DNA from: Fodinibacter sp963730365
GTDB lineage: Bacteria; Actinomycetota; Actinomycetes; Actinomycetales; Dermatophilaceae
Direction of reading: 5' to 3'
DNA: 64,000 nt
Assembly: GCA_963730365.1 (NCBI GenBank)
Contig: CAVSRM010000003.1
Location: forward strand, 186,001-250,000
Below the pieces are notes generated by a model. It worked only from the letters and a program-made list of their open reading frames with translations, did not search any database and was not told the origin of the DNA. How positions within the stretch are numbered: the stretch's first letter is position 1; every line of letters starts with the position of its first letter. Position numbers and translations under genes: made by a program. Of this stretch, positions 51,322 through 62,333 are shown one piece after another.

Positions 51322-51990
51322 TCACCACCCGCGTTCGCGCCACTCCGCCAGGCTGGGTCGTTCCGCTCCGAGGGTGGTGTCGGGTCCGTGGCCCGGGTAG
51401 ATCCAGGTGTCGTCGGGGTGCGTGGCGAACAGGCGCTCGACCACGTCGGTGTAGAGAGCCTCGAAGCTCTGCCCGGGGTTCTTGGTGTTGCCCACGCCCC
51501 CCGGGAAGAGGGAGTCACCGGTGAAGACGTGGCCCATCCCGTCGGGGTCCCGCCACGACAGGGCCACCGAGCCCGGCGTGTGTCCGCGCAGGTGGATGAC
51601 GTCGAGGGTGAGATGACCCACGCTCACGACGTCTCCGTGCCGAAGCCGGACGTCAGGAGCCACAGGAAGGGCGTCGGCGTCCTCGGCGCCGGCATAGGTC
51701 CGCGCGCCGGTGCCCTCCGCGACGCCGGCCAGGGCCCGCACGTGGTCCCAGTGCTGGTGGGTCGTCACGAGGTGCTGCAGGCCGCCGGTGCCCTCCTCGA
51801 CCAGGGCGAGGCATCGAGCCGGGTCGTCGGCCGCGTCGATGAGCAGCTGCTGGCCGGTGGCCGTGCACGTGACGAGGTAGACGTTGTTGTGCATCTCGGA
51901 GACGGACATCTTCCGGATGACGGCACGGTCCAGCTCGCGCACGTCACTCGGACCCCCTGGGGTGACCTCGCCGGTGTACGACACGGTCAC
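51322..51990 (-). CDS. Metallo-beta-lactamase-fold hydrolase
   Basis: 222 residues starting at GTG 51990, which overlaps the stop of the upstream gene (GTGA), so the two are translationally coupled. The zinc motif is THQHWDH with a further His in LRGHTPGSVAL. The bridging Asp is in FTGDSLFPGG and the final His in IYPGHGPDT. These fit glyoxalase II/persulfide-dioxygenase-like members. The partner gene is a mycothiol-dependent isomerase-like protein, so a thiol-conjugate substrate is a reasonable guess. A glyoxalase-II-like gene (Rv1637c) precedes uvrA in M. tuberculosis as well, as I recall. Confidence 0.85.
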   Translation of the reverse strand: MTVSYTGEVTPGGPSDVRELDRAVIRKMSVSEMHNNVYLVTCTATGQQLLIDAADDPARCLALVEEGTGGLQHLVTTHQHWDHVRALAGVAEGTGARTYAGAEDADALPVAPDVRLRHGDVVSVGHLTLDVIHLRGHTPGSVALSWRDPDGMGHVFTGDSLFPGGVGNTKNPGQSFEALYTDVVERLFATHPDDTWIYPGHGPDTTLGAERPSLAEWRERGW

Positions 51991-52682
51991 CCGACCTGGG
52001 TGAGGTGGGGGAGCGGGGCGCCCGAGACGCCCTCGGTGGTGCCGCGGGTGAGCCACGCCAGCACCGCCGCGCGGCTGCCGGTGACCTGCGCCGTGCCCAG
52101 CCCGATCGTCCACTCGTCGCCCTCGCCCGTGCGCACGGTGAGGTCGGGAGGATCGCCGTCGCGCCGCAGCAGGTCCGCCTTGCGGTCGATGAACAGGACG
52201 AGGAGCTCAGGGTCGATGTCCTCGAACCCGAAGCCTGCGTCGAGGTCGACGTGGTGGATGACGACCTCGCGCAGGCGCAGGTACGGCAGCGCCCGCGCGG
52301 GGACGAAGGGCACGCCGGGGGTGCGCATGAGAAGCATGTCGCCATCGACGGGGGCCAGCCGGGGGAGCTGCTCCGCCAGGCGGGCCGCAGAGTCCTCGAC
52401 ATCGGCGACGAGCTCGTCGAGGGGCCGGTCGGCACCGGCGTCGATGTCGAGGTCGCGTTGGTCGGGGCTGGCGTACATCGTCTCGCCTGTGCCGTCCACG
52501 GCCCCTCGGGCGAGGGCGGCGAGGCCGTCGGCGTTGCGGGCGAGGTGGCTCAGCACGTGTCCGCGGCTCCACCCCGAACACAGCGAGGGTGCTCCCGGGG
52601 CGTCGAGCGCACGTGCGGTGTCGAGCAGCATGTCCGTCTGCTCGGCGATCGCCGCGAGCACGTCGGGGGTCGTGGTCGCCAT
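51987..52682 (-). CDS. Maleylpyruvate isomerase-family, mycothiol-dependent-type protein
   Basis: 231 residues of the MDMPI type: an N-terminal DinB-like four-helix bundle with CSGWSRGHVLSHLARNADGL (His ligands), a second His cluster in REVVIHHVDLDAGF, and a C-terminal SCP2-like domain (about 150-231). Characterised relatives use mycothiol to isomerise maleylpyruvate, but most members have unknown substrates. Its presence supports a mycothiol-making actinobacterium. It is the first gene of a pair with the metallo-hydrolase. Its -10 box (TAGGTT) begins with the stop codon of the upstream GH15 gene. Confidence 0.85.
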   Translation of the reverse strand: MATTTPDVLAAIAEQTDMLLDTARALDAPGAPSLCSGWSRGHVLSHLARNADGLAALARGAVDGTGETMYASPDQRDLDIDAGADRPLDELVADVEDSAARLAEQLPRLAPVDGDMLLMRTPGVPFVPARALPYLRLREVVIHHVDLDAGFGFEDIDPELLVLFIDRKADLLRRDGDPPDLTVRTGEGDEWTIGLGTAQVTGSRAAVLAWLTRGTTEGVSGAPLPHLTQVG

Positions 52683-52689
52683 GCGGTCA

Positions 52690-52695
52690 AACCTA
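52690..52695 (-). promoter_or_regulatory. -10 box (TAGGTT) of the MDMPI gene, leaderless spacing
   Basis: On the minus strand TAGGTT is followed by 7 bases and ATG 52682. Its first three bases are the TAG stop of the GH15 gene. Confidence 0.5.
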
Positions 52696-54492
52696 CCGTT
52701 CTCCGTTGTCCAGCCGCTCCTGCGCTGCGGTGATCTCCAGGGCCGCTCCGATCAGGGCGAGGTGGGAGAACGCCTGCGGGAAGTTCCCCACCATCCGCCC
52801 GGCCACCGGGTCGTACTCCTCGGCCACCAGCCCGAGGTCGTTCAGCACCCCGGCAAGCCGGTCCATGAGGGTGGTGGCGTCGTCCAGCCGCCCGCACTGC
52901 GCGTACGCGCGGGCGAGCCACCACGAGCAGGCGAGGAACGGGCTCTCCCGGCCGCTGAGCCCGTCGACGCCGCTCTCCGTGCGGTAGCGCAGGACGAACC
53001 CGTCGACGAGGAGGTCCTCCTCGATCGCGGTGATGGTCCCTCGAACTCGCGGGTCGTCCGCTGGGAGGAAGCCGACGAGCGGGATGAGGAGCAGTGAGGC
53101 ATCGACGTCGGTCGTGTCGTAGTGCTGGGTGAACGTGCCGCGGGCGTCGTCGTATCCGCGATCGAGGACCTCGGCGTGCACGAGGTCCCGCAGCGTCCGC
53201 CATCGTTCCACCGGCCCGTCGTGACCGTCCTCCTCGACCGCCCGGACGGCGCGGTCGAAGGCCGCCCACACCATCACCCGGGAGTGCGTGAAGTGCCGTT
53301 GTGGCCCCCGGATCTCCCAGAGTCCGTGGTCGGGCTCGTCCCAGTGGTCGGCCAGGTCCTCCACGAGGGCCCGCTGCACCGCCCAGGTCTCGGGGGTCTC
53401 GCTCAGGCCCAACCGGCGAGCGTCCGCGAGGGCGATCATCACCTCGCCCAGGACGTCACTCTGGCGCTGGTCGACCGCCGCGTTCCCGACCCGCACCGGG
53501 CGGGACCCGGCATACCCGGGGAGGTGGTCCAGCTCTCGCTCGGGGAGCTGCCGGCCACCGTCCACGGCATACATGATCTGGAGGTCAGCAGGGTCGCCGG
53601 CCACGGCCCGCACCAGCCAGTTCCGCCAGAGCGCCGTCTCCTCCAGGTAGCCCGAGGCGAGCAGGGCCTCCAGGGTGAGGGAGGCGTCGCGCAGCCAGCA
53701 GTAGCGGTAGTCCCAGTTGCGTCCGCCACCGAAGTCCTCGGGGAGGCTGGTCGTCGGGGCCGCGACGATGCCCCCTCGGAGCTCGTCGGTCAGCAGGCGG
53801 AGCACGAGGAGTGAGCGCAAGACCTGCTCGCGGTAGGGGCCCTGCAGCGAGCACCGTGACGCCCACGTGGAGAACGTCTCGACGGTCTCCTCGATGCGGG
53901 CGTCGATGTCGAGTCGCTGCGGGACCTCTTCCCAGGACGGCGCCCAGGTGGTCGAGAAGTTCAGGCGTTCGCCCGCGCGAACAATGAAGGTGTCCCTGTG
54001 ATGGTGATCCTCCGCACGGGGGAGCCGGTCGCCCCTCAGCACCAGCATGTCGGGGCCGGCGATCGCCCGGATGACGTCGAGGCCCTCGTCGTCCGTCAGG
54101 TGGGAGACCCAGGGGACGATCTCGCCGTAGTCGCTGCGCACCGTCCACTCGTGCTCCATCTCCACCTCACCGTCGAGTCCCTCGACGACCCGGAGCAGGT
54201 CGGCTCGTCCGTCGTTGACCGGCATGAGGTCGGTCACCCGCACCCGGCCGCGCGCGGTCTCGTGGATCGTGTCGAGCACGAAGGTGTCCCCGCGATAGGA
54301 CCGGGTCGTGTGCGCCTCGCCGGCCGGACCGAGCAGCCACCGCCCGTGCTCGGACCCACCGAGGAGCGCCGCGAAGCACGCGGGGGAGTCGAAGCGGGGC
54401 AGGCACAGCCAGTCGACGGAGCCGGAACGGCTGACGAGTGCGGCCCGCTCGGAGTCGCCGAGCACGGCGTAGTCGGCGATCGGAGTGGTCAT
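52693..54492 (-). CDS. Glycoside hydrolase family 15 protein (trehalase/glucoamylase-like)
   Basis: 599 residues. The N-terminal beta domain starts IADYAVLGDSERAALVSRSG, then SVDWLCLPRFDSPACFAALL, the common opening of actinobacterial GH15 enzymes. The (alpha/alpha)6 catalytic domain has NWDYRYCWLRDASLTLEALL and, near the end, an SGRESPFLACSWWLARAYA segment with the second catalytic Glu region. Mycobacterial relatives such as Rv2402 act as trehalases; others act on glucans. It is probably cytoplasmic, since no signal peptide is seen. It diverges from uvrA with 71 bases between the starts, and both starts follow a -10 box by 7 bases. Confidence 0.9.
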   Translation of the reverse strand: MTTPIADYAVLGDSERAALVSRSGSVDWLCLPRFDSPACFAALLGGSEHGRWLLGPAGEAHTTRSYRGDTFVLDTIHETARGRVRVTDLMPVNDGRADLLRVVEGLDGEVEMEHEWTVRSDYGEIVPWVSHLTDDEGLDVIRAIAGPDMLVLRGDRLPRAEDHHHRDTFIVRAGERLNFSTTWAPSWEEVPQRLDIDARIEETVETFSTWASRCSLQGPYREQVLRSLLVLRLLTDELRGGIVAAPTTSLPEDFGGGRNWDYRYCWLRDASLTLEALLASGYLEETALWRNWLVRAVAGDPADLQIMYAVDGGRQLPERELDHLPGYAGSRPVRVGNAAVDQRQSDVLGEVMIALADARRLGLSETPETWAVQRALVEDLADHWDEPDHGLWEIRGPQRHFTHSRVMVWAAFDRAVRAVEEDGHDGPVERWRTLRDLVHAEVLDRGYDDARGTFTQHYDTTDVDASLLLIPLVGFLPADDPRVRGTITAIEEDLLVDGFVLRYRTESGVDGLSGRESPFLACSWWLARAYAQCGRLDDATTLMDRLAGVLNDLGLVAEEYDPVAGRMVGNFPQAFSHLALIGAALEITAAQERLDNGER

Positions 54493-54499
54493 GTCCGCA

Positions 54500-54505
54500 A
54501 CGCTA
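54500..54505 (-). promoter_or_regulatory. -10 box (TAGCGT) of the GH15 gene, leaderless spacing
   Basis: On the minus strand TAGCGT is followed by 7 bases and ATG 54492. Confidence 0.55.
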
Positions 54506-54550
54506 ACCCCCGACAGGTCCCTCGATGCGGGTGCTGTCGGTGCTCCCGCC

Positions 54551-54556
54551 TAGCAT
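54551..54556 (+). promoter_or_regulatory. -10 box (TAGCAT) of uvrA, leaderless spacing
   Basis: TAGCAT is followed by 7 bases and GTG 54564. Confidence 0.6.
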
Positions 54557-54563
54557 TGACGCC

Positions 54564-57665
<3,102 letters not shown>

Positions 57666-57673
57666 CCCTGCGG

Positions 57674-57733
57674 GGCCCGGGACACCGGATCCGCGACCCG
57701 GTTCCCGACCGCTGCGGTGTCCGGCATCCGGGC
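57674..57733 (+). terminator. Possible large hairpin after uvrA
   Basis: Arms GGACACCG (57680-57687) and CGGTGTCC (57715-57722), with further GGCCC/GGGCC pairing outside, could end the uvrA transcript. The loop is long (27 bases) and there is no T-run. Confidence 0.3.
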
Positions 57734-57854
57734 CGGCGCGGGTCGGTGTCCACGCCGGGAGGGGCCATCCGGCCCGGGGTCGGGCGTGGGTGATACTTGG
57801 CGTGGGTGCTCCGTCGCGCCCCTCCCATCCCGTCGAACCCCGAGGACCTCCGCC

Positions 57855-58367
57855 ATGACAACGCCGCCGCCGGACCGCCACACCTCGACCGAGCCGGAAG
57901 GCGCCGGAGCACCCGCATGTCACTGCGCGAGCCGCCGCGACGCCTTCCGGGCCGCCGGGACGCTCGGAGTGGCCGCGGCCGGGATCACGGCGCTCAGCGC
58001 CTGCGGCGGGTCCTCGGGGGACGTGGGGGAGTCGGTGAAGTCGGCCGCGTCCTCGGCTGCGTCGTCGGCCGCCTCCTCGGTGCGTGAGGCCATCGACGCG
58101 GCGAAGATCCCGGTGGGTGGGGGAACCGTCTTCGACGGCCCCAAGGTCGTCGTGACCCAGCCGACCGAGGGCGACTACAAGGCGTTCTCGGCGGTGTGCC
58201 CGCACCAGGGGTGCACGGTGGGCAGCGTCGCGGACGGGAAGATCACCTGTCCCTGTCACGGGAGCCAGTTCGACATCGCGACCGGCGACGTCGTCACCGG
58301 TCCCGCCACCTCCGGTCTCCCGCCCAAGACCGTGACCGTCGGCTCGGACGGCCTCACCGTCTCCTGA
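57855..58367 (+). CDS. Rieske [2Fe-2S] protein with a Tat-type lipoprotein signal
   Basis: 170 residues. The N-terminus has SRRDAFRAAGTLGVAAAGI, a twin-arginine signal, ending at a lipobox (LSAC, Cys near 50). It is therefore probably exported folded and lipid-anchored outside. A flexible Ser/Ala linker with imperfect AASS repeats (about 62-78) leads to the Rieske domain with CPHQGC and CPCHGS, which bind the cluster. It is too small for a QcrA subunit and has no qcr neighbours. It looks like the standalone actinobacterial Rieske lipoproteins whose electron partners are unknown. A gagga precedes ATG 57855 at Shine-Dalgarno distance. Confidence 0.88.
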   Translation: MTTPPPDRHTSTEPEGAGAPACHCASRRDAFRAAGTLGVAAAGITALSACGGSSGDVGESVKSAASSAASSAASSVREAIDAAKIPVGGGTVFDGPKVVVTQPTEGDYKAFSAVCPHQGCTVGSVADGKITCPCHGSQFDIATGDVVTGPATSGLPPKTVTVGSDGLTVS

Positions 58368-58430
58368 CCTGCCCGGACCTGTCGGACTGACCCGGACAGC
58401 CCGTCGCGGTGGCGTGTCGGGTGGGCCGCA

Positions 58431-58436
58431 TAGGGT
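58431..58436 (+). promoter_or_regulatory. -10 box (TAGGGT) of uvrC, leaderless spacing
   Basis: TAGGGT is followed by 6 bases and GTG 58443. It probably drives the uvrC-rapZ-yvcK operon. Confidence 0.6.
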
Positions 58437-58442
58437 GCTCTG

Positions 58443-60452
58443 GTGGCTGATCCGTCGACCTACCGCCCCCGGCCGGGAGAGATCCCGACCGATCCGGGTG
58501 TCTACCGTTTTCGCGACCGTGACGGTCGGGTCATCTACGTCGGGAAGGCCAAGAGCCTGCGCTCCCGACTGTCCTCCTACTTCCAGGACATCTCGGCGCT
58601 GCACCACCGCACCGCCACCATGGTGCGCACCGGGGCGAGCGTCGAGTGGACCGTGGTCTCCACCGAGGTCGAGGCCCTCCAGCTGGAGTACTCCTGGATC
58701 AAGGAGTTCGACCCGCGCTTCAACGTCCGCTACCGCGACGACAAGTCCTACCCCTTCCTCGCGGTGACGCTGGGGGAGGAGTTCCCCCGGGCCCAGGTGA
58801 TGCGCGGGGCCAAGCGCAAGGGCACGAGGTACTTCGGCCCGTACGCCCACGCCTGGGCGATCCGCGAGACCCTCGACCTCGCGCTGCGCGTCTTCCCGGT
58901 GCGCACCTGCTCGCAGGGCGTCTTCACCCGGGCCGGGCAGGTCGGTCGGCCCTGCCTGCTCGGCTACATCGACAAGTGCAGCGCCCCCTGTGTGGGTCGG
59001 GTCGACGAGGCACGGCACCGCGAGATCGCAGAGGACTTCTGCGACTTCATGGCCGGCGAGACCGGGCGGTTCCTCTCCCGCCTGACGAGCGAGATGAAGC
59101 AGGCGTCCGCCGAGCTCGACTTCGAGCGGGCCGCGCGACTGCGCGACGACATCGGTGCCCTCCAGAAGGTGCTGGAGAAGTCCGCGGTCGTGCTGCCCGA
59201 TGCCACCGACGCGGACGTGTTCGCCCTCGCCGAGGACGAGCTCGAGGTCGCGTTCCAGCTCTTCCACGTGAGGGGCGGCCGGATCAGGGGGCAGCGCGGC
59301 TGGGTCGCCGAGCGCGACGCCGAGACCACCCCGGAGGTCGTGGAGCACCTGCTGCAACAGGTCTACGGCGGCGAGGTGGGCGACGGCGTGCCCAGGGAGG
59401 TCCTCGTCCCGGTCCTTCCCGACGACGCGGACGCACTCGCCGAGTGGCTCAGCTCACTGCGGGGCAGCCGGGTCGACCTGCGGGTGCCGAGGCGGGGGGA
59501 CAAGCGAACCCTCATGGAGACGGTGGGGCGCAACGCCACCCAGAGCCTGGCCCGCCACAAGGTCACCCGGGCGGGGGACCTCACCACGCGCAGCCAGGCC
59601 CTCCAGCAGCTGCAGGACGCTCTCGAGCTCGAGGAGGCTCCGCTGCGCATCGAGTGCTTCGACATCAGCCATGTCCAGGGCACCCAGGTCGTCGGGTCCA
59701 TGGTGGTGTTCGAGGACGGCCTGCCCCGCAAGAGCGAGTACCGACGCTTCATCGTCCGGGGTGACGAGACGGGCGCCACCGACGACACCGCGGCGATGCA
59801 CGAGGTGCTCACGAGGCGCTTCCGCAGGGGCCAGCGGGAGGACGCCGACACCCCCACGGCGGATGCACCACCCGATCGGGATGCCGGCGGGCCGGTGGCC
59901 GAGGAACCCTCTCCGGAGACGCCGGCACGGCCGGCGAGGTTCGCCTACCGCCCGAACCTCGTCGTCGTCGACGGCGGTCTGCCGCAGGTGAATGCGGCGG
60001 CCCGGGCCCTCGCCGACGCAGGCGTCGTCGACGTGGTCGTCATCGGCCTGGCCAAGCGGCTCGAGGAGGTCTGGGTCCCGGGGGAGGAGTTCCCGGTGCT
60101 CCTGCCGAGGACCAGCGAGGGCCTCTACCTCCTCCAGCGGGTGCGTGACGAGGCACATCGCTTCGCGATCACGTTCCATCGTCAGCGACGGTCCAAGGCC
60201 ATGACGGCCAGCGCCCTGGACTCCGTCCCCGGTCTCGGGGAGAAGCGGCGCAAGGCGCTGCTCGCGGCATTCGGCTCGGTGAAGCGCGTTCGGGCGGCCT
60301 CGGCACAGGAGCTCGCGGCCGTCCCCGGGATCGGTCCTGCGCTGGCAGCCGTCATTGAGGCAGAGTTGGGGGCGTCGACCCACGAGGTGCCGGCCGTCAA
60401 CCTGGCGACCGGTGAGGTCGTCGAGGACGACCCAGGAGGAGGACGACCGTGA
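58443..60452 (+). CDS. uvrC: UvrABC system protein C
   Basis: UvrC makes the two incisions around a lesion in the UvrB-DNA complex. The 669 residues contain a GIY-YIG nuclease at about 18-95 (GVYRFRDRDG, VIYVGKAKSLRSRL), which makes the 3' cut. The Cys-rich CLLGYIDKCSAPCVG follows, then the UVR motif that meets UvrB (about 212-235). Next is the RNase H-like domain for the 5' cut (CFDISHVQGTQVVGSMVVFE). C-terminal tandem helix-hairpin-helix motifs lie at about 590-640 (SVPGLGEKRRKALLAAFGS and VPGIGPALA). An Asp/Pro-rich insert of about 30 residues lies near 465-500. The stop overlaps rapZ (GTGA). Confidence 0.96.
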   Translation: MADPSTYRPRPGEIPTDPGVYRFRDRDGRVIYVGKAKSLRSRLSSYFQDISALHHRTATMVRTGASVEWTVVSTEVEALQLEYSWIKEFDPRFNVRYRDDKSYPFLAVTLGEEFPRAQVMRGAKRKGTRYFGPYAHAWAIRETLDLALRVFPVRTCSQGVFTRAGQVGRPCLLGYIDKCSAPCVGRVDEARHREIAEDFCDFMAGETGRFLSRLTSEMKQASAELDFERAARLRDDIGALQKVLEKSAVVLPDATDADVFALAEDELEVAFQLFHVRGGRIRGQRGWVAERDAETTPEVVEHLLQQVYGGEVGDGVPREVLVPVLPDDADALAEWLSSLRGSRVDLRVPRRGDKRTLMETVGRNATQSLARHKVTRAGDLTTRSQALQQLQDALELEEAPLRIECFDISHVQGTQVVGSMVVFEDGLPRKSEYRRFIVRGDETGATDDTAAMHEVLTRRFRRGQREDADTPTADAPPDRDAGGPVAEEPSPETPARPARFAYRPNLVVVDGGLPQVNAAARALADAGVVDVVVIGLAKRLEEVWVPGEEFPVLLPRTSEGLYLLQRVRDEAHRFAITFHRQRRSKAMTASALDSVPGLGEKRRKALLAAFGSVKRVRAASAQELAAVPGIGPALAAVIEAELGASTHEVPAVNLATGEVVEDDPGGGRP

Positions 60453-61360
60453 GCGAGGGACAGGCCGGCGAGGGCGGCTCCGACGGGCAGGGCAACAACG
60501 AGTTCGTCATCGTGACCGGCATGAGTGGCGCCGGACGCTCCACCGCTGCGAACGTGCTGGAGGACGAGGGCTACTACGTCGTCGACAACCTGCCCCCGCA
60601 GCTCCTGCCCTCGATGGCCGAGCTCGCCGGCCGGGTCCGCCACACCACGGCTGCCGAGCTGAAGATCGCCGCGGTGGTCGACGTGCGGGCGCGAGCGTTC
60701 ACCTCAGAGCTCCAGGCGGGCCTCACGACGCTTCGCGAGGGCGGCTGGCGTCCGCACCTGATCTTCCTCGACGCGACCGACGAAGGGCTCGTGCGGCGTT
60801 TCGAGAGCGTCCGGCGCCCCCATCCCCTTCAGGGCGACGGTCGGTTGCTCGACGGGATCCGGGCCGAGCGCGAGCTCCTGGGGGACCTACGAGCCGACGC
60901 GCAGGTCGTCATCGACACCTCGGGACTCAACGTCCACCAGCTGGCCCGGAAGATCACCCTCCTCGTGAGGACCGAAGGGGGTCCCAGCCTGCGCCTGGCC
61001 CTGCTCTCCTTCGGCTTCAAGTACGGCGTGCCGCTCGATGCCGACTTCGTGTTCGACATGCGCTTCCTCCCCAACCCGTTCTGGGTTCCCGAGCTCAAGT
61101 CCCTGACCGGGACCGACGCCCCGGTCGCCGACTGGGTCATGGGGCAGGAGGGGGCCGGCACGTTCCTCGATCGGGTGGTCTCGATCATGGAACCGGTGAC
61201 CGACGGATACCTGCGTGAAGGGCGCCGGTACGCCACCGTGGCGATCGGCTGCACCGGGGGCAAGCACCGCTCGGTGGCGATGACCGAGGCCATCGCGGCA
61301 CGACTGGCGACCGAGCGGGTTGCGACGTTCGTCGTCCACCGCGACCTGGGCCGGGAGTGA
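60449..61360 (+). CDS. rapZ: RapZ-like nucleotide-binding protein
   Basis: 303 residues; GTG 60449 overlaps the uvrC stop. The P-loop is VTGMSGAGRST, with Arg in place of the usual Lys, as common in actinobacterial members. The second conserved region is YYVVDNLPPQLLPS. The C-terminal domain has SFGFKYGVPLDADFVFDMRF and CTGGKHRSVAMTE, typical of the RapZ/YvcJ family. In E. coli RapZ binds small RNAs that control GlmS, but in Gram-positives the role is less clear and may involve envelope precursor control. The uvrC-rapZ-yvcK-whiA order is conserved in actinobacteria (Rv1420-Rv1423). Confidence 0.94.
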   Translation: MSEGQAGEGGSDGQGNNEFVIVTGMSGAGRSTAANVLEDEGYYVVDNLPPQLLPSMAELAGRVRHTTAAELKIAAVVDVRARAFTSELQAGLTTLREGGWRPHLIFLDATDEGLVRRFESVRRPHPLQGDGRLLDGIRAERELLGDLRADAQVVIDTSGLNVHQLARKITLLVRTEGGPSLRLALLSFGFKYGVPLDADFVFDMRFLPNPFWVPELKSLTGTDAPVADWVMGQEGAGTFLDRVVSIMEPVTDGYLREGRRYATVAIGCTGGKHRSVAMTEAIAARLATERVATFVVHRDLGRE

Positions 61361-62313
61361 CCGGCCCGGTGGTGGCCGCCCTCGGGGGTGGGCACGGGCT
61401 GGCCGCGACGCTGACGGCGCTGCGGTACTTCACCGAGGAGATCACCGCCGTGGTCACCGTGGCTGACGACGGGGGGTCGAGCGGACGACTCCGGGACGAG
61501 TTCGGTGTGCTTCCTCCGGGAGACCTGCGGATGGCCCTGGCGGCCCTGTGTGCCCAGAGCGAGTGGGGCCAGACCTGGCGTGACGTGCTCCAGCACCGCT
61601 TCGCCGGCGACGGACCCCTGGCGGGCCACGCACTGGGGAACCTCCTCATCGTCACGTTGTGGGAGCTGCACGACGACCCGGTCGCCGGACTCGAGCTGGT
61701 GGGCCGACTCCTCGGTGCCCAGGGCCGGGTGCTGCCGATGGCGGCGGTCCCCCTCACCATCGAGGCGGAGGTGAGCGGTCTGGACCCGCATGACCCCGAG
61801 GCCGTGCGGCTGGTCGAGGGGCAGGCCGCAGTGGCCGTGACCCGGGGAGAGGTGGAGGCGGTCCACCTCGCCCCGGCCGATCCACCGGCGTACCCGGAGT
61901 CGATCGCAGCGATCCGCAGCGCGGACTGGGTCATCCTCGGGCCGGGCTCGTGGTTCACGTCGGTCATGACCCACCTGCTGGTCCCCGAGGTCCGGGAGGC
62001 ACTCGAGGTGACCCGCGCCCGGCGTCTCCTCGTGCTCAACCTGGACCCGGGCTCGGGGGAGACGGCAGGGTTCAGCGCCGGCCGCCACCTCGACTCGTTC
62101 GCCGCCCTCGCGCCCGACCTCCGCCTCGACGTCGTCCTGGCCGACCCTGCCGTCGTCGACGACGAGGACGCCCTCGCAGAGCACTGCGCCCGCCTGGGTG
62201 CGCGGCTCCACGTCGTGCCCGTCGCCCGGCGCCACCACCCGGGTGAGCACGACCCGCTCCGCTACGCGGCTGCCCTGCGGGACGTCCTCACCAGCCCACG
62301 TCCCACCCGCTGA
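61357..62313 (+). CDS. yvcK: YvcK/CuvA-type gluconeogenesis-factor family protein
   Basis: 318 residues; GTG 61357 overlaps the rapZ stop (GTGA), so all three genes are coupled. The N-terminus has ALGGGHGLAATLTALRYF and VVTVADDGGSSGRLRDEFG, and ALGNLLIV follows in the middle; these define the CofD-like YvcK family, which binds UDP-sugars. In Bacillus YvcK is needed for growth on gluconeogenic carbon, and in mycobacteria CuvA supports cell-wall synthesis. A regulatory role linking carbon supply to peptidoglycan synthesis is the best guess here. Confidence 0.92.
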   Translation: MTGPVVAALGGGHGLAATLTALRYFTEEITAVVTVADDGGSSGRLRDEFGVLPPGDLRMALAALCAQSEWGQTWRDVLQHRFAGDGPLAGHALGNLLIVTLWELHDDPVAGLELVGRLLGAQGRVLPMAAVPLTIEAEVSGLDPHDPEAVRLVEGQAAVAVTRGEVEAVHLAPADPPAYPESIAAIRSADWVILGPGSWFTSVMTHLLVPEVREALEVTRARRLLVLNLDPGSGETAGFSAGRHLDSFAALAPDLRLDVVLADPAVVDDEDALAEHCARLGARLHVVPVARRHHPGEHDPLRYAAALRDVLTSPRPTR

Positions 62314-62320
62314 GGCGTGG

Positions 62321-62326
62321 CATCAT
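62321..62326 (+). promoter_or_regulatory. Weak -10-like box (CATCAT) before whiA
   Basis: CATCAT is followed by 7 bases and ATG 62334. The match is poorer than at the other genes, and whiA may also be read from the upstream operon. Confidence 0.3.
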
Positions 62327-62333
62327 GACCGCC

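Noticed and set aside
50878..53097. A 739-codon plus-strand frame
   Set aside because: It covers four supported minus-strand genes (hydratase, metallo-hydrolase, MDMPI, GH15).
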